Shown here in pieces: positions 36,891-53,754 of a stretch of DNA of 64,000 nucleotides. The number at the start of each line of letters is the position of its first letter. The stretch's first letter is position 1. Where the stretch lies: NCBI RefSeq assembly GCF_002211285.1, contig NZ_LOKX01000037.1:124001-188000 (forward strand), in the 5' to 3' direction. The DNA is from Rhizobium sp. R635 (GTDB lineage Bacteria > Pseudomonadota > Alphaproteobacteria > Rhizobiales > Rhizobiaceae). A program made the position numbers and the translations under genes. The notes beneath the pieces are model-generated. The model worked only from the letters and a program-made list of their open reading frames with translations. It made no database searches and had not been told where the DNA came from.

Positions 36891-37781
36891 TTATGCTTTC
36901 AAGTATAGCCGCGCCGCGTAAAGCGCGATCGCCGCTGCGTTCGAGACGTTCAGCGACTTGATCGCGCCGGGCATGTCGAGGCGGGCAAGCGCACCGACGG
37001 TCTCGCGCGTCTTCTGCCGCAGCCCCTTGCCCTCGGAACCGAGCACCAGAGCCACCTTCTCGCCGGAGAAGGTGCCTTCGAGCGGCGCCGGTCCTTCCGA
37101 ATCGAGGCCGATGGTGGAGAAGCCGAGCTTGTGCAATTCACCGAGCACATCGGCGAGATTGGTGATCTGTATATAAGGTATCAGTTCCAGCGCGCCGGAG
37201 GCGGATTTGGCGAGCACACCGGACTCGGTCGGGCTATGTCTCTGGGTAGTGATGACCGCGCCGGCATTGAAGGCGACGGCCGAGCGCATGATCGCGCCGA
37301 CATTGTGCGGATCGGTGACCTGGTCGAGGACGAGCAGGAGAGGGCTGTCCTTTAGCGCTTCCAGCCGGCGCACCGGAAGCGGCCGTGTTTCCAGCATCAC
37401 GCCCTGATGGATCGCGTCGGGGCCGAGGACCTTGTCGATCTCCTGCGGTGAGACGATCTCGACGGGAATGCCGAGCGCCTCGACATCGATTTCGAGCCGG
37501 GCGAGCGCATTCTGCGTCGTAAACAGCTTGATCTTTTTGCGCTCGGGATTGTCGAGCGCCGCGCGCACCGTATGCAGGCCATAGAGATGAACCTGGTCGG
37601 GGGCGAGGGCCGGTGGCTTCCAGTCTTCAGCGCCGCGCTTGCGCTTTTGTGGCTGCGGCGTCGGGATCTCGCCGCGCTCACGCTTGGCGTCGCGGTGGGC
37701 TCGCCGAAGATTGGCGTAGTGCGTATCCTTGGCGGATGGGTCTGTGACGGTCTTGCCGCCGGATTTCTTGTCTTTGCTCAT
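36891..37781 (-). CDS. rlmB: 23S rRNA (guanosine-2'-O)-methyltransferase RlmB
   Basis: SpoU-type knotted methyltransferase of 296 aa, expected to modify G2251 of 23S rRNA. An N-terminal Lys/Arg-rich extension (about 1-60) precedes the substrate-binding L30-like domain (YGLHTVRAALDNPERK). The SPOUT motifs are visible: VLDQVTDPHNVGAIMRSA (motif 1), ALVLGSEGKGLRQKTRE (motif 2) and LNVSNAAAIALYAA (motif 3). It transcribes away from the tRNA-Tyr/tuf promoter region. Other SpoU subtypes such as TrmH are possible but less likely given the L30-like domain. Confidence 0.9.
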   Translation of the reverse strand: MSKDKKSGGKTVTDPSAKDTHYANLRRAHRDAKRERGEIPTPQPQKRKRGAEDWKPPALAPDQVHLYGLHTVRAALDNPERKKIKLFTTQNALARLEIDVEALGIPVEIVSPQEIDKVLGPDAIHQGVMLETRPLPVRRLEALKDSPLLLVLDQVTDPHNVGAIMRSAVAFNAGAVITTQRHSPTESGVLAKSASGALELIPYIQITNLADVLGELHKLGFSTIGLDSEGPAPLEGTFSGEKVALVLGSEGKGLRQKTRETVGALARLDMPGAIKSLNVSNAAAIALYAARLYLKA

Positions 37782-37883
37782 GCGGCTTTATAGCCAGGGC
37801 GCTCGTCGTCGCATAGGCCTTCTTTCATATGCCGGCTTTCGGCGGCGAATGAAATTTTTCGTGTTTTTTCCGTAGTCATCGTG

Positions 37884-37912
37884 TTGACAGACTGAAATGC
37901 TCCGGTCATATA
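37884..37912 (+). promoter_or_regulatory. Promoter for tRNA-Tyr, tRNA-Gly and tuf
   Basis: TTGACA (37884-37889), a 17-nt spacer, then CATATA (37907-37912), close to the vegetative consensus of rhizobia. It is located 71 bp upstream of tRNA-Tyr, as expected for a strong stable-RNA promoter. Confidence 0.75.
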
Positions 37913-37983
37913 CGCGGCGCAGACGACGGGCGGCAATGCTTCGAAGTCTGACGAACTTGGTCTTCAAGATCCGGACGAAAACT

Positions 37984-38068
37984 GGAGAGATGCCCGAGTG
38001 GTTAAAGGGGACGGACTGTAAATCCGTTGGCTCAGCCTACGTTGGTTCAAATCCAACTCTCTCCACCA
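37984..38068 (+). tRNA. tRNA-Tyr (anticodon GTA)
   Basis: 85 nt with encoded CCA and a long variable arm typical of tRNA-Tyr. Acceptor GGAGAGA (37984-37990) pairs with TCTCTCC (38058-38064). The anticodon loop CTGTAAA gives GTA. The T-loop is TTCAAAT. It is followed after 24 bp by tRNA-Gly and then tuf, the arrangement usual for alphaproteobacterial tuf loci. Confidence 0.97.
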
Positions 38069-38092
38069 TTCGTCATCGGATCTGACCATCCC

Positions 38093-38166
38093 GCGGGTAT
38101 AGCTCAATGGTAGAGCAGCAGCCTTCCAAGCTGAATACGCGGGTTCGATTCCCGCTACCCGCTCCA
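38093..38166 (+). tRNA. tRNA-Gly (anticodon TCC)
   Basis: 74 nt with encoded CCA. Acceptor GCGGGTA (38093-38099) pairs with TACCCGC (38156-38162). The D-arm is GCTCAATGGTAGAGC, the anticodon loop CTTCCAA gives TCC, and the T-loop is TTCGATT. Co-transcribed with tRNA-Tyr and probably tuf. Confidence 0.97.
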
Positions 38167-38445
38167 GTTTCCCTTTGAAGCCAGTCCATACGATCGTCGC
38201 ATCATATGCGTGGATACTCCTGCGCTGCCGAGAACGCGTGGTCCACTCATTTTTCCTTGGGATTTCAGCGAATTTCGAGGGGGCTTTGGCGAATCGCCTT
38301 GCAGGCGGCGAATTGTCCCCCATATGCGCTCTCACGCCAAGAATGGCGTCTGCAATTAAGTCTTGCGCAATTTCGCCGAAAGCCTTAAACGGCGGCACTA
38401 AACCGGTTCGCCGGGGCCACCATTTCGTTCACAGGAAGCATTCAA

Positions 38446-39621
38446 ATGGCAAAGAGTAAGTTTGAGCGCAACAAGCCGCACGTCAACATTGGCACGATTG
38501 GCCACGTTGACCACGGCAAGACGTCTCTGACGGCAGCGATCACGAAGTACTTCGGTGAGTTCAAGGCGTACGACCAGATCGACGCGGCTCCGGAAGAGAA
38601 GGCGCGCGGCATCACCATCTCGACGGCGCACGTCGAGTATGAGACGCCGAACCGCCACTACGCGCACGTCGACTGCCCCGGCCACGCCGACTATGTCAAG
38701 AACATGATCACCGGCGCAGCTCAGATGGACGGCGCGATCCTGGTTTGCTCGGCCGCTGACGGCCCGATGCCGCAGACGCGCGAACACATCCTGCTCGCCC
38801 GCCAGGTCGGCGTTCCGGCGATCGTCGTGTTCCTGAACAAGGTCGACCAGGTTGACGACGCCGAGCTTCTCGAACTCGTCGAGCTTGAAGTTCGCGAACT
38901 TCTGTCGTCCTACGACTTCCCGGGCGACGACATTCCGGTCGTCAAGGGTTCGGCTCTTGCCGCTCTCGAAGATTCGGACAAGAAGATCGGCGAAGACGCG
39001 ATCCGCGAGCTGATGGCAGCGGTCGACGCCTACATCCCGACGCCTGAGCGTCCGGTTGACCAGCCGTTCCTGATGCCGATCGAAGACGTGTTCTCGATCT
39101 CTGGCCGCGGCACTGTCGTGACCGGCCGCGTCGAGCGTGGCATTGTCAAGGTTGGTGAAGAAGTCGAGATCGTCGGCATCCGCCCGACGTCGAAGACGAC
39201 CGTGACCGGCGTTGAAATGTTCCGCAAGCTGCTCGACCAGGGCCAGGCCGGCGACAACATCGGCGCGCTGGTTCGCGGTGTGAACCGTGACGGCGTCGAG
39301 CGTGGCCAGATCCTGTGCAAGCCGGGCTCTGTCAAGCCGCACAAGAAGTTCATGGCCGAAGCCTACATCCTGACGAAGGAAGAAGGCGGCCGTCATACGC
39401 CGTTCTTCACCAACTACCGTCCGCAGTTCTACTTCCGCACGACGGACGTTACCGGCATCGTAACGCTGCCGGAAGGCACGGAAATGGTTATGCCGGGCGA
39501 CAACGTCACGGTTGCCGTCGAACTGATCGTTCCGATCGCGATGGAAGAAAAGCTGCGCTTCGCCATCCGCGAAGGCGGCCGCACCGTCGGCGCCGGTATC
39601 GTCGCTTCGATCGTCGAGTAA
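38446..39621 (+). CDS. tuf: Elongation factor Tu, copy 1
   Basis: GTPase delivering aminoacyl-tRNA to the ribosome, 391 aa. G1 GHVDHGKT, G2 region RGITI, G3 DCPGHADY and G4 NKVDQVDD are intact, as are domains II and III. The protein is identical to copy 2 at 57664, and by eye the DNA differs at only about four synonymous positions. It lies downstream of tRNA-Tyr and tRNA-Gly (279 bp after the latter) and ends in a strong terminator. No residue suggesting kirromycin resistance was looked for in detail. Confidence 0.98.
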   Translation: MAKSKFERNKPHVNIGTIGHVDHGKTSLTAAITKYFGEFKAYDQIDAAPEEKARGITISTAHVEYETPNRHYAHVDCPGHADYVKNMITGAAQMDGAILVCSAADGPMPQTREHILLARQVGVPAIVVFLNKVDQVDDAELLELVELEVRELLSSYDFPGDDIPVVKGSALAALEDSDKKIGEDAIRELMAAVDAYIPTPERPVDQPFLMPIEDVFSISGRGTVVTGRVERGIVKVGEEVEIVGIRPTSKTTVTGVEMFRKLLDQGQAGDNIGALVRGVNRDGVERGQILCKPGSVKPHKKFMAEAYILTKEEGGRHTPFFTNYRPQFYFRTTDVTGIVTLPEGTEMVMPGDNVTVAVELIVPIAMEEKLRFAIREGGRTVGAGIVASIVE

Positions 39622-39645
39622 CCATTTAGGTTATCCGCAATCAGG

Positions 39646-39680
39646 AAAACCCCGCTGGAAACAGCGGGGTTTTTCGTTTT
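39646..39680 (+). terminator. tuf copy 1 terminator
   Basis: AAAACCCCGCTG (39646-39657) with CAGCGGGGTTTTT (39662-39674), followed by CGTTTTT. GC-rich stem with strong U-tract, 25 bp after the tuf stop. Confidence 0.95.
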
Positions 39681-39824
39681 TGATGCCTTCCGGTTCGTTT
39701 AACAGGTGTTGTAAAAATATCGTTAAGTTGGCCCGTCACAGTATTTTGTTCATCTCACGTTCAGAAACCGGTTGTGATTGGCTCATTTTAGTCCAGACTC
39801 CTCCTTGTAAAGAGGAGAGCCCGG

Positions 39825-39959
39825 ATGATTCCAAAGGCCACATTCGTTGCGACGATATTCGCGATGTATGTTTTCACGATGTTTTTCATCGCTGCAATTC
39901 CGCAAGAGGTCGTTCAGGCGGCCGGCGTGCAGATCAATGAGGTAAGCGTCGTCAAGTGA
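39825..39959 (+). CDS. 44-aa membrane peptide with hairpin-sequestered ribosome-binding site
   Basis: A short frame with an excellent AGGAG site starts at ATG 39825. The translation begins MIPKATFVATIFAMYVFTMF, continues with hydrophobic residues, and ends in INEVSVVK. One membrane segment is followed by a short polar tail. Codon use matches the neighbourhood. Just upstream CTCCTC (39798-39803) pairs with GAGGAG (39812-39817), covering the Shine-Dalgarno sequence. No family is recognised. It lies between tuf and the epimerase gene, where the usual alphaproteobacterial order has only tRNA-Trp. Confidence 0.6.
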   Translation: MIPKATFVATIFAMYVFTMFFIAAIPQEVVQAAGVQINEVSVVK

Positions 39960-40010
39960 CGCGCTTTCCAGTTCATCGCAGGGGGGCTGCGGTGAGAGGG
40001 CAATAATTGG

Positions 40011-40126
40011 CCAGGTGCTCCCAGATAGGGTGCTTCTGGCGAGGCGGGGTGAAACCCCTTGCAGGACGCTCGCTTGCTCTTTGCGCGGAAGCGTCTAACC
40101 ATGCCTCCGGCTTCATGACGCGGAGG
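40011..40126 (+). promoter_or_regulatory. Multi-hairpin leader with sequestered ribosome-binding site
   Basis: Four consecutive hairpins precede the epimerase start codon. Hairpin 1 is CCAG (40011-40014)/CTGG (40036-40039) with inner GC and CCC/GGG pairs. Hairpin 2 is GGGGT (40046-40050)/ACCCC (40054-40058). Hairpin 3 is GACGCT (40065-40070)/AGCGTC (40090-40095). Hairpin 4 is CCTCCG (40104-40109)/CGGAGG (40121-40126), which covers the Shine-Dalgarno GGAGG at 40122-40126, nine bases before ATG. This is the layout of a translational riboswitch or RNA thermometer. I cannot match it to a known class; function is inferred. Confidence 0.55.
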
Positions 40127-40134
40127 ATATTCCA

Positions 40135-41028
40135 ATGAAGAAACGTATCCTGTTCACAGGCGGTTCGGGCAAGGCAGGTCGCCATGCCGTGCCGTGGCTC
40201 ATTAATGCCGGTTACGAGGTTCACAACCTCGATCTCGTGCCGCTGGACAGCCCCGGCGTCACCAACCTCATCGCCGACATCACCGACAGCGGCCAGGTCT
40301 TCAACGCGCTCTCGATGCATCGCGATTTTCCCGATCTCGACGCGGGCAGGGGCGTTCAGCCCTTCGATGCCGTCGTGCATTTCGCCGCCATCCCGCGCAT
40401 CCTGATCAAGCCTGACAACGAGACCTTCCGCATCAACACGATGGGCACGTACAATGTCATCGAGGCGGCGGTGAAGCTCGGCATCCGGAAGATCATCGTC
40501 GCGTCGAGCGAAACGACCTACGGCGTCTGCTTCGCCGAGGGGCATCGCGATTTCCACCAGTTCCCGCTGGAAGAGGACTACGACGTCAATCCGATGGATT
40601 CCTACGGTCTTTCCAAGGTGGTGAACGAAAAGACTGCGCGCGCCTTTGCCGAACGGTCGGGCTTCGACATCTATGCGCTGCGCATCGGCAACGTCATCGA
40701 GCCGCACGAATACGAGAAGTTCCCCACCTATTTCGCCAACCCCGAAATGCGCAAGCGCATCGCCTGGAGTTATATCGACGCCCGCGACCTCGGCCAGATA
40801 TGCCATCTCTGCATCGAGAAGGATGGTCTCGGTTACCAGGTCTTCAATGCGGCCAACGACACCGTCTCGGCCAATACGCCATCGAAGGAACTTGCGAAGC
40901 GATTCTTCCCGAATGTGCCTTTCACCCGCGAGATCGGCGAATATGAAGGGCTTCTTTCCAACCGCAAGATCCGCGAGGTGCTGGGCTTCAGGGAAGAGCA
41001 CGATTGGCGGAAATACGTGAAGGTCTGA
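40135..41028 (+). CDS. NAD-dependent epimerase/dehydratase (extended SDR)
   Basis: 297-aa extended short-chain dehydrogenase. The nucleotide-binding loop TGGSGKAGRH is at residues 8-17. The active-site Ser lies in VASSETTYG and the YxxxK pair is Y157/K161 in SYGLSK. An extended-SDR C-terminal part follows. The preferred substrate is likely a nucleotide sugar or uronate (it resembles uronate-dehydrogenase-like members), but this cannot be fixed from sequence. It interrupts the otherwise conserved tuf - tRNA-Trp - secE order and is preceded by an unusual structured leader. Confidence 0.85.
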   Translation: MKKRILFTGGSGKAGRHAVPWLINAGYEVHNLDLVPLDSPGVTNLIADITDSGQVFNALSMHRDFPDLDAGRGVQPFDAVVHFAAIPRILIKPDNETFRINTMGTYNVIEAAVKLGIRKIIVASSETTYGVCFAEGHRDFHQFPLEEDYDVNPMDSYGLSKVVNEKTARAFAERSGFDIYALRIGNVIEPHEYEKFPTYFANPEMRKRIAWSYIDARDLGQICHLCIEKDGLGYQVFNAANDTVSANTPSKELAKRFFPNVPFTREIGEYEGLLSNRKIREVLGFREEHDWRKYVKV

Positions 41029-41052
41029 GCAGCTTCCGGCCGCGCGATTGAA

Positions 41053-41087
41053 AAAGCCATTTCTCCGCATATGAGGAGAATGGCTTT
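41053..41087 (+). terminator. Terminator after epimerase (possibly bidirectional)
   Basis: AAAGCCATTTCTCC (41053-41066) pairs with GGAGAATGGCTTT (41075-41087) with a single-base bulge. The U-tract is short on the plus strand and better on the minus strand. Confidence 0.55.
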
Positions 41088-41196
41088 GAAAATCGAAAAT
41101 CGTGCTTGCCAATCCCGCGCCGTCGTCTTAAAGGGTCGCCATGCTTTTCGGCAGCGATTTGCGGGCCTTGGCCCGGGCGCTGAATGACAGGCATGA

Positions 41197-41272
<76 letters not shown>

Positions 41273-41466
41273 TTTTCCTTGATGCGGGACAGCGCGGACG
41301 TGCTTGCAGCGTTTCGAAGCGGGAATAATCGGTGGCAACTAATTTCGTTAAACTTCGGTTTCCCTCTTGTGTATTCGGAAATCGGTGTTTATTTAGGGTT
41401 CAACAGACACGCGGTGCGTGGGGCTGATAGTTTCAGCTTTACGCGCCGTAATTGCGTGGGCAGTCG

Positions 41467-41667
41467 ATGGCATCCAAATCCAATCCATTCGCGTTTCTGC
41501 AGCAGGTTCGCTCCGAGACGTCCAAGGTCACATGGCCATCGCGCCGCGAGACGATGATCTCGACGGTCATGGTGCTCGTGATGGTGGTTTTCGCCGCGCT
41601 GTTTTTCTTTGCCGCTGACCAGTTGATCGGCTGGGCTCTCAGCTTCGTGCTGAATATCGGCAACTGA
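41467..41667 (+). CDS. secE: Protein translocase subunit SecE
   Basis: Essential small subunit of the SecYEG channel, 66 aa from ATG 41467. The conserved amphipathic segment FLQQVRSETSKVTWPSRRET precedes a single membrane helix (TMISTVMVLVMVVFAALFFFAADQLI). It belongs to the short single-helix SecE type, unlike the three-helix E. coli protein. It is followed by nusG after 17 bp. A GTG at 41452 is in frame but lacks a binding site. Confidence 0.96.
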   Translation: MASKSNPFAFLQQVRSETSKVTWPSRRETMISTVMVLVMVVFAALFFFAADQLIGWALSFVLNIGN

Positions 41668-41684
41668 TACGGGTGGAGATGAAA

Positions 41685-42215
41685 ATGGCGGCACGTTGGT
41701 ACATCGTCCACGCGTATTCCAATTTTGAAAAGAAGGTGGCTGAAGACATCGAGAACAAGGCTCGCCAGAAGGGGCTTGAGCATCTGTTCGAGAAGATTCT
41801 CGTGCCGACCGAAAAGGTGGTGGAAGTGCGTCGCGGCCGCAAGGTCGACAGCGAGCGCAAGTTTTTCCCGGGTTATGTTCTCGTTCGTGCCAATCTGACG
41901 GATGAGGCCTATCACCTGATCAAGAATACGCCGAAGGTGACTGGCTTCCTTGGCTCCGATAATAAGCCCGTTCCGATTCCGGATTATGAAGCCGAGCGCA
42001 TTCTCGGTCAGGTTCAGGAAGGCGTCGAGCGGCCGAAGGCATCCATTACCTTCGAGATCGGCGAGCAGGTCCGCGTTTCCGACGGCCCCTTCGCCTCGTT
42101 CAACGGCACGGTTCAGGATGTGGACGAAGAGCGTTCGCGCCTGAAGGTGGAAGTGTCGATCTTCGGCCGCGCAACGCCGGTCGAGCTGGAATACGCTCAG
42201 GTCGAGAAGGTCTGA
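41685..42215 (+). CDS. nusG: Transcription termination/antitermination protein NusG
   Basis: 176 aa. The NGN domain (MAARWYIVHAYSNFEKKVAE) binds the RNA polymerase beta' clamp. The KOW domain (about 125-176, with DGPFASFNGTVQDVDEERSRLKVEVS) contacts Rho or ribosomal protein S10. The ATG at 41685 follows GGAG at a good distance; two upstream in-frame codons (GTG 41673, ATG 41679) are less likely. It is co-transcribed with secE and probably with the downstream rplK. Confidence 0.96.
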   Translation: MAARWYIVHAYSNFEKKVAEDIENKARQKGLEHLFEKILVPTEKVVEVRRGRKVDSERKFFPGYVLVRANLTDEAYHLIKNTPKVTGFLGSDNKPVPIPDYEAERILGQVQEGVERPKASITFEIGEQVRVSDGPFASFNGTVQDVDEERSRLKVEVSIFGRATPVELEYAQVEKV

Positions 42216-42390
42216 TTGCAGAATTGGAAGCTGGCCTTCGCGGCCTGCTTCCCGCGGACCTTGTCCGCATCCGCGTGGAAGGTGAGGGGTCTTAGCCGGA
42301 CCCCAATGATCCGCACCACGCAACCGCAGCCGCCGGAGTGATCCGGCATCACGGGCCGGGCAACCGGCCGTTCATGAAAGGCAGAGAGAT

Positions 42391-42822
42391 ATGGCTAAGA
42401 AAGTTGCAGGCCAGCTCAAGCTTCAGGTTAAGGCAGGATCGGCAAACCCGTCCCCGCCGATCGGCCCGGCGCTTGGTCAGCGTGGCATTAACATCATGGA
42501 ATTCTGCAAGGCGTTCAATGCCGCCACGCAGGAAATGGAAAAGGGTATGCCGATCCCGGTCGTCATCACCTATTACCAGGACAAGTCCTTCACCTTCGCG
42601 ATGAAGCAGCCGCCGGTCAGCTACTGGCTGAAGAAGGAAGCGAAGATTACGTCCGGTTCCAAGACGCCTGGCAAGGGCGCAAAGGCTGGTACCCTCACCA
42701 AGGCTCAGATCAAGACGATCGCCGAAGCCAAGATGAAGGACCTGAACGCAGCAGATATCGAAGGTGCAATGGCGATGATCGAGGGCTCTGCCCGCGCCAT
42801 GGGCCTGGAAGTGGTGGGTTAA
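42391..42822 (+). CDS. rplK: 50S ribosomal protein L11
   Basis: 143 aa, binds the GTPase-associated centre of 23S rRNA and thiostrepton. The N-terminal domain carries PSPPIGPALGQRGINIMEFC. The C-terminal rRNA-binding part includes the conserved Gly-Ser and IEGSARAMGLEVVG end. It is preceded by a GCAGAGAGAT binding site and 175 bp of leader after nusG, and followed by rplA with 4 bp between. Confidence 0.98.
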   Translation: MAKKVAGQLKLQVKAGSANPSPPIGPALGQRGINIMEFCKAFNAATQEMEKGMPIPVVITYYQDKSFTFAMKQPPVSYWLKKEAKITSGSKTPGKGAKAGTLTKAQIKTIAEAKMKDLNAADIEGAMAMIEGSARAMGLEVVG

Positions 42823-42826
42823 GACC

Positions 42827-43528
42827 ATGGCAGGCAAGCGCACTCAGAAGATCAACGAGGGTGTTGATCCGACCAAGCTCTACGCTCTGACGACCGCCAT
42901 CGGCATGGTCAAGGAACGGGCTGTCGCCAAGTTCGACGAAACCATCGAAGTCTCGATGAACCTCGGCGTTGACCCGCGTCATGCGGACCAGATGGTTCGC
43001 GGCGTCGTCAACCTGCCGAACGGCACGGGCCGTACGGTTCGCGTCGCCGTCTTCGCTCGCGGTGCCAAGGCTGATGAAGCCAAGGCAGCCGGTGCCGATG
43101 TCGTCGGCGCCGAAGATCTCGTCGAAATCGTCCAGGGCGGCAAGATCGAATTCGATCGCTGCATCGCCACCCCCGACATGATGCCGCTCGTCGGCCGTCT
43201 TGGTAAGGTTCTCGGCCCGCGCGGCATGATGCCGAACCCGAAGGTCGGCACCGTCACCATGGATGTCGCCGGAGCCGTCAAGGCTTCCAAGGGCGGCGCC
43301 GTCGAGTTCCGCGTCGAGAAGGCTGGTATCGTCCATGCCGGCATCGGCAAGGCCTCTTTCGACGCCAAGGCTCTGGAAGAAAACATCCGCGCCTTCGCCG
43401 ACGCCGTCATCAAGGCGAAGCCGGCTGGCGCCAAGGGCAACTACGTCAAGCGCGTGGCGATTTCCTCGACCATGGGCCCGGGCGTCAAGATCGAAGTCGG
43501 CTCGGTCACCGCAGCTCCGACTGCATAA
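42827..43528 (+). CDS. rplA: 50S ribosomal protein L1
   Basis: 233 aa. Two-domain L1 with rRNA-binding surface; the signatures VGRLGKVLGPRGMMPNPKVGTVT and the IEVSMNLGVDPRHADQMVRG start are clear. In many bacteria L1 represses its own rplKA mRNA through an rRNA-like leader; the rplK leader here could hold such a site, but I did not define it. It is followed by several hairpins and the L10 leader. Confidence 0.98.
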   Translation: MAGKRTQKINEGVDPTKLYALTTAIGMVKERAVAKFDETIEVSMNLGVDPRHADQMVRGVVNLPNGTGRTVRVAVFARGAKADEAKAAGADVVGAEDLVEIVQGGKIEFDRCIATPDMMPLVGRLGKVLGPRGMMPNPKVGTVTMDVAGAVKASKGGAVEFRVEKAGIVHAGIGKASFDAKALEENIRAFADAVIKAKPAGAKGNYVKRVAISSTMGPGVKIEVGSVTAAPTA

Positions 43529-43859
43529 GTTTATGGCCGGGCTTCGGCCCGGTGAATGAATTTCCGGCCTCGCAAGGGGCCGGAATATTCCGGAGAAATC
43601 CGGAATCCTGTCCGAGATTGCAGGTGGTTTTCCCTTAATCACTTGGCCTGCATGAGACGGGTAAGACCCGAATTGCATGAAGTTCGCTTCTAGGAACTCG
43701 GTTCGAGCCTTGGATGCCTTGTGCCTCTTTAGCCTTGATTGGCGCGGGAGCGCGAGGGGACAGGATCCTCAAGCGTCGCTTGGGATCTCTTTTGATCCCA
43801 GGGGGCAAAAGGCAACCCGGTGGGTCCGTTCAAACGGTCCCGCCAACTGGAGATAGGCA
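43529..43859 (+). promoter_or_regulatory. rplA-rplJ intergenic region with L10-type leader
   Basis: 331 bp without a gene but rich in structure. A UUCG-capped CCGGGC/GCCCGG hairpin (43537-43552) and TTCCGGCC (43562-43569)/GGCCGGAA (43578-43585) follow rplA and may weaken read-through. Farther on, TGGGATC (43781-43787)/GATCCCA (43794-43800) and GGGTCCGT/ACGGTCCC (43822-43841) precede rplJ. Position and complexity fit the conserved L10 leader, where L10-L12 represses rplJL translation. The exact kink-turn was not proven by eye. Confidence 0.55.
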
Positions 43860-44378
43860 GTGGAAAGAGCGGAAAAGCGCGAATTCGTCACGGAACTGAA
43901 CGAAGTCTTCAAGGCTTCGGGCTCGGTTGTCGTGGCCCACTATGCTGGTGCTACAGTCGCACAGATGAACGATTTTCGTTCGAAGATGCGCGCTGCTGGC
44001 GGCACCGTCAAAGTCGCGAAGAACCGCCTGGCCAAAATTGCCCTTCAGGGTACGGAAGCGGAAGGGATTTCCAATCTCTTCAAGGGTCAGACCCTCATTG
44101 CTTACAGCAATGATCCGATCACCGCTCCGAAGGTCGTCATGGATTTCGCCAAGACCAACGACAAGATCGTGGTTCTCGGCGGCGCCATGGGCACGACAAC
44201 GCTGAACGCCGAAGGTGTCAAGTCGCTCGCGACCCTGCCTTCGCTGGACGAACTGCGTGCGAAGCTGCTGGGCATGATCCAGACTCCGGCTACCCGCATT
44301 GCAGGCGTTGTTGCAGCACCGGCAAGTCAGCTTGCTCGCGTGTTCTCGGCCTACGCCAAGAAGGACGAAGCCGCTTAA
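43860..44378 (+). CDS. rplJ: 50S ribosomal protein L10
   Basis: 172 aa from a GTG start with GGAG 10 bp upstream. The N-terminal domain binds 23S rRNA and L11; the C-terminal helix (SQLARVFSAYAKKDEAA) carries the L7/L12 dimers. Ends 56 bp before rplL. As in E. coli, L10 may autoregulate through its leader. Length is normal for the alphaproteobacterial family. Confidence 0.97.
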   Translation: MERAEKREFVTELNEVFKASGSVVVAHYAGATVAQMNDFRSKMRAAGGTVKVAKNRLAKIALQGTEAEGISNLFKGQTLIAYSNDPITAPKVVMDFAKTNDKIVVLGGAMGTTTLNAEGVKSLATLPSLDELRAKLLGMIQTPATRIAGVVAAPASQLARVFSAYAKKDEAA

Positions 44379-44434
44379 GGCGGTTTTTCGCTGTACATAC
44401 TCAACAGTTCGAACCGAACAAAAGGAACTAGAAA

Positions 44435-44818
<384 letters not shown>

Positions 44819-44880
44819 TCTTCGACTGCTCTTGGGAGGCGGTATCTACTGCCTCCCATTTGCCGTTTTTCTGAACGAAT

Positions 44881-44914
44881 TACCCAAAAGCCGCGTCAAA
44901 ACGGCTTTTGGGTA
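44881..44914 (+). promoter_or_regulatory. Strong hairpin between rplL and rpoB
   Basis: Perfect 13-bp stem TACCCAAAAGCCG (44881-44893) with CGGCTTTTGGGTA (44902-44914) and an 8-nt loop. There is no U-tract after it. In E. coli the rplL-rpoB gap has an attenuator and an RNase III site that lower and process rpoBC mRNA; a processing or attenuation role here is inferred. Confidence 0.55.
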
Positions 44915-45079
44915 ATGGGTTCTTCAAAAGGATAGTCTCGCGCCGAGGGCAGCACAGCAATCCGAGCTGAGCGTTTTCGGGAGTCGGACGAGATTGAACG
45001 ACCCATTGATTGACGGGATCGACTGGCCATCGGTTCCCGTCCGTTGCAGGCCCGGGTGCAAGATTTTGAAGGAGCGACG

Positions 45080-49219
<4,140 letters not shown>

Positions 49220-49408
49220 GCATCAATAGGGCGTGCGCTGCCAATGCGGCGCACGCCGGTCCCGCCGGGCGCCGTATCCGTGTCGGCCCGGAAGGGAAGT
49301 TTCGCCGCATCTTGCGGTTATTCTCGTTTAAGCGAGGGAGGCGGCTCCCGGGAATTTGCCGCCGGCCATCGCATTTTGAGGGCGCTTTAGCCCATGAAGG
49401 AGACAGGC

Positions 49409-53617
<4,209 letters not shown>

Positions 53618-53642
53618 TCCGCAGCTGACGTCCACAAATTGA

Positions 53643-53672
53643 AAAACCGCCCGGAGCGATCCGGGCGGTTTT
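53643..53672 (+). terminator. rpoBC terminator
   Basis: Perfect 12-bp stem AAAACCGCCCGG (53643-53654) with CCGGGCGGTTTT (53661-53672) and a 6-nt loop, then CATTTTTG. 25 bp after rpoC. Confidence 0.95.
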
Positions 53673-53754
53673 CATTTTTGTTATACTCTGATTGGTCCGA
53701 GGGGAGGGTAGGCGCCGCCTGTTTCGCTGCGCCGCCCGCGACCAGCGGTTCCCG

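Noticed and set aside
44833..44858. Hairpin after rplL as a full terminator
   Set aside because: It lacks an immediate U-tract, and rpoB downstream has no obvious strong promoter, so complete termination is unlikely.
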